14,393 bases of DNA from CAYLZW01 sp964388085 (lineage in GTDB: Bacteria > Myxococcota > UBA727 > CAYLZW01), in assembly GCA_964388085.1 (NCBI GenBank), contig CAYLZW010000138.1:1-14393 (forward strand), given 5' to 3'. Positions within the stretch are counted from its first letter, which is position 1; every line of letters begins with the position of its first letter. The notes beneath the pieces were generated by a model. It did no database searches. It saw only the letters and a program-made list of their open reading frames with translations, and was not told the DNA's origin. Below are positions 1-7,600 of the stretch, in pieces. The position numbers and the translations under genes were made by a program.

Positions 1-1071
<1,071 letters not shown>

Positions 1072-1232
1072 GGCGCTGCTCCGAGGACGGTTCCGGACCC
1101 GGGAGGTAGCGGGGAGAGGGCGGCCTTTCAAGCGAGACGAGCGCGTGTTTGCCCGCGCGACCCGTTGGTGCTTGCCCCGCGGCAGGCGCTCGCCCATGCT
1201 GCGCCCCCGACGACGGGGAAGGGAGAGCGATC
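1072..1232. promoter_or_regulatory. Divergent intergenic promoter region
   Basis: This 161-base gap separates the start codons of asnS (minus) and tdk (plus), so it should hold both promoters. For asnS the best match is a minus-strand TTGAAA (1131-1126), a 17-base spacer and a poor -10, TACCTC (1108-1103), which would give a short leader of about 25 bases. For tdk the best is TTGCCC (1172-1177), 17 bases, CATGCT (1195-1200), which is weak. I see no long palindrome, T-box or other recognisable riboswitch. The promoter calls are inference; only the divergent geometry is directly seen. Confidence 0.35.
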
Positions 1233-1820
1233 GTGGCCGCCGGTCATATCGAGGTCATCTGCGGTCCGATGTTCTCGGGCAAGACGGAGGAGCTGATCCG
1301 CCGCTTGCGCCGGGCTCAGATCGCGCGCCAACGGGTCGTCGTGTTCAAGCCCAAGATCGACGACCGCTACGACGTGAACGACATCGTGAGCCACTCCTCC
1401 CAGCGCCTCGAGTCCATCCCCATCGAGCGCGCCGGCGAGATCGAGCCGCACGTGCGGCGCGGGGAGCCGCACGTCATCGGGGTCGACGAGGCGCAGTTCT
1501 TCAGCGACGAGCTCGTCGAGGTGTGCGAGCGCATCGCCGACAGCGGCACGCGCGTGCTCGTCGCCGGCCTCGATCTCGACTACCTCGGGCGGCCCTTCGG
1601 CCCCATCCCGGCGCTGCTCTCCGTCGCCGAATTCATCACCAAGCAGCTCGCCGTCTGCATGGTGTGCGGCGCGCCGGCGGCGAGGAGCCAGCGCGTCAGC
1701 CGCGCGCTCGGCGGCGTCACGGACGCGCAGGTGCTCGTCGGTGCCACGGACTCCTACGAGGCCCGTTGTCGTCGCTGCTTCGTGCGCGGCATCGACGTGC
1801 CGAGCGCGCCGCATTCGTAG
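1233..1820 (+). CDS. tdk: Thymidine kinase (type II, zinc-binding)
   Basis: The enzyme phosphorylates thymidine (and deoxyuridine) to the monophosphate using ATP, the first step of thymidine salvage. The 195-residue product is the usual length for bacterial type II thymidine kinase. It has a Walker A loop GPMFSGKT at residues 11-18, a DEAQFF segment at 85-90 containing the expected catalytic Glu86, and a structural zinc site from two pairs, C142/C145 and C179/C182. The substrate lasso runs between the pairs and ends in the characteristic SYEARCRRC. I chose GTG at 1233 because GGGAGAG lies about six bases upstream and the family begins close to the P-loop. An in-frame start at 1149 would add 28 residues of unrelated, low-complexity sequence. 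It is the first gene of the salvage run, 25 bases before the next gene. Confidence 0.95.
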   Translation: MAAGHIEVICGPMFSGKTEELIRRLRRAQIARQRVVVFKPKIDDRYDVNDIVSHSSQRLESIPIERAGEIEPHVRRGEPHVIGVDEAQFFSDELVEVCERIADSGTRVLVAGLDLDYLGRPFGPIPALLSVAEFITKQLAVCMVCGAPAARSQRVSRALGGVTDAQVLVGATDSYEARCRRCFVRGIDVPSAPHS

Positions 1821-1845
1821 TCTCGTATTTCAGGAGCCCAGCGAA

Positions 1846-2679
1846 ATGGCCGAGAAGCAGCCGCCCGTCGACGTCGCCTACCAGAAGCTCCCCACGGGCT
1901 CGGTGGAGCTCGAGCACGCCTACGGTGAGAACGTGCACGTGCTCGCGGACGCGTTCCTGCTCACGCATCTGGCGTTCTTGTGCTCGAAGGGCACCACGCA
2001 GCCGGCCATCAACAACGTCGTGCGCGACACCTACCGGGCGCTCATCAAGGCCGTGTTGAACGGGGAGTTCCCGCGCGCGGTGGCGCGCTTCGAGACGCGC
2101 ATGATCGACTCGTCGCCGCTCGGCGTCTGGACCGGAGAGGTCATCGAGCCGACGCAGCGCGCGGTGACCGTCAACATCATGCGCGCGGGCACGCTGCCGA
2201 GCCAGGAGTGCTACGACTTCCTGAACAAGACGCTCGACCCGAGCGGGGTACGCCAGGACCACGTCGTCATGGCGCGCACCACCGACGAGCGCGGACGCGT
2301 CACCGGCTCGCGCTTTGGCGACAGCAAGATCGGCGGCGACGTCAAGGACGCCATCGTGCTCTTTCCGGACCCCATGGGCGCGACCGGCAGCTCGCTCGCC
2401 GAGGCCATCCACTATTACAAGCGCTCGGTGGCGGGGCCGGCCAAGCGCTTCGTGTGCGTGAACCTCATCGTCACGCCCGAGTACCTGCGCCGCATGCACG
2501 ACGAGCACCCTGACGTCGTCATCTACGCCGTACGTCTCGATCGCGGCGCCTCGCCGGTAGAGGTGTTGGCCGAGAAGCCCGGCGTGCGCTGGGCCGAGGA
2601 GAGCGGTCTCACCGACGTGCAATACATCGTGCCGGGCGGCGGCGGCTTCGGCGAGATCATGAACAACGCGTACTGCTGA
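1846..2679 (+). CDS. Uracil phosphoribosyltransferase-like protein, divergent
   Basis: This is a phosphoribosyltransferase of the UPRTase type, expected to convert uracil plus PRPP to UMP. The PRPP loop is VLFPDPMGATGSS at residues 171-183, matching the ...DPMLATGGS loop of Upp. NIMRAG at 110-115 corresponds to the (P)ILRAG motif, HPDVVIYAVRLDRG at 221-234 to the HPDVELYTASIDQG region, and YIVPG at 260-264 to the C-terminal YIIPG. Two things are odd. It is 277 residues against about 208 for E. coli Upp. The uracil-binding GLGDAGD after YIIPG is replaced by GGGFGEI, so the conserved aspartates are lost. The start is ATG 1846 with CAGGAG nine bases upstream; an earlier in-frame start would overlap tdk. 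It sits 25 bases after tdk in an evident operon. The family is sure; uracil as the true substrate is not. Confidence 0.8.
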   Translation: MAEKQPPVDVAYQKLPTGSVELEHAYGENVHVLADAFLLTHLAFLCSKGTTQPAINNVVRDTYRALIKAVLNGEFPRAVARFETRMIDSSPLGVWTGEVIEPTQRAVTVNIMRAGTLPSQECYDFLNKTLDPSGVRQDHVVMARTTDERGRVTGSRFGDSKIGGDVKDAIVLFPDPMGATGSSLAEAIHYYKRSVAGPAKRFVCVNLIVTPEYLRRMHDEHPDVVIYAVRLDRGASPVEVLAEKPGVRWAEESGLTDVQYIVPGGGGFGEIMNNAYC

Positions 2680-2681
2680 GT

Positions 2682-2718
2682 ACCGTCGCTCGCTCGCGCG
2701 GCCAGGGCCGCACACGGT
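2682..2718 (+). other. Nested inverted repeat between the UPRTase-like gene and hpt
   Basis: In the 79-base gap ACCGT (2682-2686) can pair with ACGGT (2714-2718), enclosing a second perfect stem GCGGC (2698-2702) / GCCGC (2707-2711) with loop CAGG. No T-run follows, so it is not a classic Rho-independent terminator. It could shield the 3' end of the upstream message or pause polymerase. In sequence this GC-rich a chance match is quite possible. Confidence 0.3.
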
Positions 2719-2758
2719 CGAGCATGGTTGCCCAGCGTCGTCGTTGCAGGAGAACAGC

Positions 2759-3298
2759 ATGTCTTTCTTTCGGCAGAAGAACCTCACCGTCATCTTGAGC
2801 GAGAGCGACATCCGCGCGCGCGTGAAGGAGCTCGGCCAGCAGATCAGCGATGAGTACCGTCCGCTCGGCGGTGAGCTCGTCCTCGTGGGCATCCTGAAGG
2901 GATCCTTCGTGTTCCTCGCGGACCTCGCGCGCGCGATCGACCTCCCGGTCACCATCGACTTCATCGGGCTCTCGTCCTACGGCGACGCCACGGAGTCGTC
3001 CGGGGTGGTGCGGCTGACCAGCGACCTCTCGACGCCCGTCGAGGGCAAGCACCTGCTCATCGTCGAGGACATCGTCGATACCGGCCTCACCATGCGCTAC
3101 CTGCTCGAGAACCTGCGCACGCGCGGGCCGGCGACCATCAAGCTCTCGTCGCTGCTCGAGAAGCCGAGCAAGAACCAGTCGGGCATCACGGTGGACTACC
3201 TCGGCTTCACGATCCCGGACCAGTTCGTCGTCGGCTACGGCCTCGACAGCGCCGGGAAGTACCGCAACGTCCCCTACGTCGGCGTCCTGGAGAGCTGA
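2759..3298 (+). CDS. hpt: Hypoxanthine (guanine) phosphoribosyltransferase
   Basis: The enzyme converts hypoxanthine (and usually guanine) plus PRPP to IMP or GMP in purine salvage. The 179-residue product is a normal length. The type I PRTase signature is IVEDIVDTG at residues 101-109 (Glu103/Asp104 and the PRPP loop). LKGSF at 46-50 is the pyrophosphate loop. SSYGDATESSG at 72-82 is the mobile loop typical of Hpt, and the C-terminal VVGYGLDSAGKYRNVPYVGVL is the family's hallmark for metal and base binding. I chose ATG 2759: GGAG lies six bases upstream. A TTG at 2744 would only add five residues and would place the ribosome-binding site inside the gene. Its TGA stop overlaps the next start (TGATG), so the downstream GAF/GGDEF gene is translationally coupled to it. 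Confidence 0.96.
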   Translation: MSFFRQKNLTVILSESDIRARVKELGQQISDEYRPLGGELVLVGILKGSFVFLADLARAIDLPVTIDFIGLSSYGDATESSGVVRLTSDLSTPVEGKHLLIVEDIVDTGLTMRYLLENLRTRGPATIKLSSLLEKPSKNQSGITVDYLGFTIPDQFVVGYGLDSAGKYRNVPYVGVLES

Positions 3299-4539
3299 TG
3301 GGCCGGAACTCGGACAAGCGCGAGCAGCGGCGGACGGCGCGCGTGCAGCAGGAGACCGAGCTGCGCGCGGCGCGGAGCGCGGAGGCCGCGGTGCTCTCGC
3401 AAGGCGGCGCGGGCGACGTGCTCGTGCCGTGGTGGGCCGAGTCGCTGAGGCGGGAGGCGTTCGACGACGGGCGCGATCCGACGCTCGCGGCGGCGCTGTT
3501 TCGCGTCTCCGCGCTCCTCGTCACGCGGCCCATCGCGCTCGGTGGCGATCGAGCCGCGCTCGCCCCCGTCGTCGACGAGCTCGCCAAGCTGCTCTCGGTG
3601 GACACGCTGAGCGTGCATCGCCTCCGCGACGGGCCGCCGCCGGGCGAGGAGGGCGCGGAGGGGGACGAGCGCCAAAGGCTCGAGCGCGTGGCGGCGAGCA
3701 CGCGGCTCTCGTCGGACGACCCGCTCTTGCGCTTCGAGCCGGGCGACGCGCTCGTCGCCGAGGTGATGAACAGCGGCCGGCCCCTGCGCGTCGACGATCC
3801 CGCGCGTGATCTGCGCTGCGCGCGCGCGCACGGCCAACGCAGCCACGTGGGATCGCTGCTGCTCGCGCCGCTCAGCTACCGACAAGAGGTGCTCGGGCTG
3901 CTCGTGGCCTCCCGCAAGGAAGTGCGTGGCTTCTACGACGCTGACGAGCGGCGCGTGCAGCTGGTGGCGGCGGCCTTGGCGCAGGATCTCGAGCAGGCCC
4001 GCCTCTTGCGCGAGGCGCTGACGGACCCGGAGACGGGCCTCATGAGCCGCATGGCGCTCGTCGAGGCGCTCCCGCGCGAGGTGGAGCGCGCCCGACGCTA
4101 CGGCACGCCGCTGAGCGTCCTCATGCTCCACCTCGACGGCCTGCGCGCCATCGCGGACCGCTACGGCATCGTCGTCACGCGCGAGCTCATGGCCGAGGTG
4201 GGACGCCGGCTGCCGAAGCGGGTGCGCCGCGCCGACCTGACGGTGCGCTTTGGCGCCGATGTCTTCCTGGTGCTCTCGGCGGTCGACGCCGAGGACGCCG
4301 CGCGCGGCTGCGAGCGCCTGATGCGAGCCGTGACGGAGGAGCCCTTCAGCGCCGGCGACGTACAGATCCCCCTGGCGGTGTCGGCCTCGACGGCCACCCT
4401 GAACGTCGGCGCGTCCGTGGACGCCGACGACGACGCGCTCTCGCTCCTGCTGCGCGCCGAGGCCAGCCTGCCGGTCCCCGTCGTCCGTCGTCCGGCCCGG
4501 CCCGAGGGCGCCGTGGACCCGGTCAGCCGCAGACGCTGA
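3298..4539 (+). CDS. GAF domain with degenerate GGDEF domain
   Basis: This is a 413-residue protein without a signal peptide or membrane segment, so probably cytoplasmic. A basic N-terminal segment is followed by a GAF-like sensory domain (about 65-235) and a GGDEF domain (about 243-400) opening with DPETGLMSR. GGDEF proteins make c-di-GMP, but this one should not. The signature GGDEF is GADVF at 319-323, the substrate-site INDxYGHxxGD reads IADRYGIVVTR (285-295), and the DxLTGLxNR Asn is Ser. Asp280, the first metal ligand, is kept. RRAD at 310-313 sits exactly where the inhibitory I-site RxxD lies, five residues before the signature. A c-di-GMP receptor or signalling partner is plausible, as for the degenerate GGDEF receptors PelD and PopA. 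Its ATG overlaps the hpt stop by one base and uses GGAG inside hpt (3289-3292), indicating translational coupling. GAF ligand unknown. Confidence 0.85.
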   Translation: MGRNSDKREQRRTARVQQETELRAARSAEAAVLSQGGAGDVLVPWWAESLRREAFDDGRDPTLAAALFRVSALLVTRPIALGGDRAALAPVVDELAKLLSVDTLSVHRLRDGPPPGEEGAEGDERQRLERVAASTRLSSDDPLLRFEPGDALVAEVMNSGRPLRVDDPARDLRCARAHGQRSHVGSLLLAPLSYRQEVLGLLVASRKEVRGFYDADERRVQLVAAALAQDLEQARLLREALTDPETGLMSRMALVEALPREVERARRYGTPLSVLMLHLDGLRAIADRYGIVVTRELMAEVGRRLPKRVRRADLTVRFGADVFLVLSAVDAEDAARGCERLMRAVTEEPFSAGDVQIPLAVSASTATLNVGASVDADDDALSLLLRAEASLPVPVVRRPARPEGAVDPVSRRR

Positions 4540-4542
4540 GGG

Positions 4543-4562
4543 AGGGGCTTCGGCAAGCCCCT
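4543..4562 (+). terminator. Hairpin just after the GAF/GGDEF gene
   Basis: AGGGGCTT (4543-4550), loop CGGC and AAGCCCCT (4555-4562) form a perfect eight-pair stem starting four bases after the stop codon. The position suits a transcript end, but no T-run follows directly. A second GGGGCTT at 4602-4608, continued by TT and C, can pair with the same AAGCCCC arm, and that pairing does end in a short T-run (4607-4610). The region may therefore be a terminator with two alternative folds, or a leader structure for the large gene downstream. Confidence 0.45.
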
Positions 4563-4699
4563 GTGCGCCTTCGTAGGCTTCCGGTAGCGGCCTGAGGCTC
4601 GGGGGCTTTTCTCCGTCGGGCGGGCGCCGTAAGAGTGCCTCCCGTTCGGTGACGGCGAGCGGTCGCGAAGTCTCTGCTTCAGGGCCGCACGGAGAGCGC

Positions 4700-7600
4700 A
4701 TGGTCGACTGGTACCGCAACGGTGCAGACATCCCCGACCAGCTCTCGCGCTTCCTGTTCCTCGAGGAGGTGCTCGAGGGGCGCCGCGTGCTGCTCGTCGG
4801 CCGCACCGGCTTCGAGCTCGCGGGCTACCTGCTCGAGCTCGGCGCGAAGAAGGTCGTGTGCGCCATCGAGGACAGAGAGCTCGTCGACGAGCTGCGCCGG
4901 AAAGAGGTGCCGCCGGCGGTGGACGTGCGCCTCGTGCGGCCAGGCGTGCTGCCGGGTGATGACGGCGCGTTCGACCTCGTGGTGGACTTTCGCCTCGCGT
5001 ACGAGAGCGAGGAGGCGCGCGCCGGCCGCCTCGACGAGATCGAGCGCCTGCTCTCGCGCGACGGCTTCGCGCTGACGGCCCTGGCCTCCGGCGAGAGCCC
5101 GGGGCTGCACGGCCTGCTCGGCAGCGAGCTCGAGCAGCCCGTGGTCGAGTATCGCGAGCTGGCCGAGGACCTCGTGGACCGCTTCGAGGTGGTCGAGGTG
5201 TACTTTCAGAGCCTGCTGCTCGGGTACTTCTTCGGCTCGTTCGAGATCGATCCCGGCGAGGACGGCATCGCGCCACACACGGGCCTCATGGGGGAGGAGC
5301 CCGAGCCCGCGACGACGTGGATCTTCGCCTTCGGGAACGCCGTGCCGCTCTTGCAGGACGTCACGCTCGTGCAGCTCCCGTTCGCGCCGCTGACGACGTA
5401 CGTGACCGAGCGGCTGCGCGAGGAGCAGGAGCGCGCGCGGAGGGAGCGAGCGGCTGCCCCGCCACAGCCGCCGGCCGCGGTGGAGCCGGCGCTCGACCCG
5501 CGCCTTGTCGAGGAGCTGGCGCACTGGAAGCGCGAGAGCTCCCGCAAGGAGCACGCGCTGCTGCAGCTCGCGGCGCGGGTCCCCGAGCTGAAGACCGAGG
5601 TCGACACGCTGCTGCTCGCGCTCGAGGCGCGCACGCGCGAGCGCGAGGATCTGACGGCCGGCGTTGGTCACCTGCAGCGGATCGTGCTCGAGCGGGACGC
5701 GTTGATCGTCTCCCTGCACGGAGAGCTCGAGCGCGCGGCGGCTCGCGTCCAGGGGCTCGAGGAGCAGCTCTCCGGTGGGGTCGACGTGCTGCGCGAGCGC
5801 GAGACCTGGCTCGAGGCCACGCGCGTCGAGGTGGAGCGGCTCGAAGCGGAGCTGGTCGGCGCCCGCCAGGCCCTCGACGAGGCCGGCGCGACCGCTCGCA
5901 ACCTCGCCTTGCAGGCCGAGCGGGCGCAGAGCGAGAAGACGCGCATGCGCGAGCGCGTGGCCAACGCGGACGAGGCCCTGCGCGAGGCGCGCGCGCGCTT
6001 CGGAGAGGTGCGCGAGGAGCGCGACGAGCTGCGCCTGCGCGTCGTCGAGCTCGAGGGCTCGCTGCAGGAGCTGTCCGGCGTCACCGTCACCCTGGCGGAG
6101 CGCGAGCAGGCGGAGGCGTCCCTCCTCGCGCGGCTCGACGAGGTGCGCGCGGAGCTGCGCGGCGAGCTCGAGGAGGCGCTCGCGCAGGTGCAAGCGCGCG
6201 ACGCTGAGCTCGAGCGCTTGCACGCGCGCCTCGACGACGTCCTGCAAGAGCACGACGGTGAGCGCGCCCGAGCGCAAGAGGAGCTCAGCCAGCTCGAGGC
6301 GCGTCACGACGCCCGAGGCAGAGAGCTCGAGAAGCTCGCGTCGGGCGTGAACAAGCTGATGACCGAGCGCGACGGGCTCAAGGTGCGCGCGAAGGACGCA
6401 GGCGCGGCCGCGCGGTCGCTTCGGGAGCGGGTGGCCGTCGTCGAGGCGGAGCTTCAGGAGGCGGCGCGCGAGCACCAGGCGGCGTTGGCGGCGGCGCACG
6501 ATCGTGCGTCCGCGCTCGAGGCGGAGCTGACGGACGCGCGGCGTCGTCTCGAGGAGCTGAGCGCGGAGCTCGCGCTGGCGCACAAGGACCACGCCACGCT
6601 GCAGGATCGGCTGAAGGCGCAGCAGGCCTCGCTCGAGTCCCGCGGGCGAGAGCTCGGCAAGGCCACGGAGCTGTTCTCCGACGTCGCCGCGCAGCGCGAC
6701 ACCTTGCAGAAGGTCGTGCTGACGCGCGATCGAGAGCTCGCGGCGGTGAAAGAGGAGCTGTCCGACGCCATGGCGGAGCTCGAGCGCCTCGGGCAACAGG
6801 CGCAAGAGGCCGACAAGACGCGCGCCGACGTGCAGGCGCGCACGACCTCGCTCGAGGCGAAGCTCGCGGACGCGGGCCGGCGCGAGGAGGAGCTCGGTCA
6901 GTCGCTCGCGGAGAGCAGGCGCTCGCGCGCGCAGCTCGAGCAGGAGGCGCGGATCCTCGAGGAGCGGGCGGCGAGCGCCGAGGAGCACGCCCGCGCGGCG
7001 CAAGAGGGCGCCCATGCGGCGTCCCAGCAGCTCGCGCGCCTCGAGGCCGAGGCAGCGGGCAAGGACCTCGCGCTCGAGGCGAAGGAGCGCGAGGCCGCGT
7101 CGGTCATCGATCGCCTGAAGGCGCACATCGAGGACCTCACGCGGGCGCTCGAGGAGAGCGAGGCGCGCCACTCCGAGGTGCTCGATCACCAAAACCGCGA
7201 GCGGCACGAACACGCGGCCACCCGCGACGAGCTCGAGCGCGCGACGCAGGAGCTCGAGGCCGCCATCGACGAGAACGAGCGAGGCCTACGCCAGCTCGAG
7301 GCGAGCGCCGACGAGAACGATCGCCTCACGCACGACGTCGCTGCGCTACGCCGAGCGCTCGCCGCCGCGGAGGCGCGCCTGCCGGAGATCGACGAGATGA
7401 CCGGCGCCCTGCGTGAGGCGCAGGCGGAGCTCGAGGAGGAGAAGGCCCGCGGGGATCTCTTTCGCGCGCAGCTCGACGAGGCGCAGCGCTCGCTGGACGG
7501 GCTCGCGGCCCGCGCGCAGCTCTTGTCGGCGAACCTCGACGAGGCGCAGGGCGCGGCCGGCGAAGAGGCGGCGGACGCAGCGCTCGCGCGCGCCACGCTC

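Noticed and set aside
3274..4806. Open frame (510 codons) antisense to the GAF/GGDEF gene
   Set aside because: It overlaps a gene with recognisable domains and translational coupling; it shows no domain of its own.
4679..7213. Long open frame (844 codons) antisense to the coiled-coil gene, Leu/Arg-rich
   Set aside because: It is the mirror of a repetitive GC-rich gene; open antisense frames are expected at this GC content. It has no domain, start context or sensible composition.
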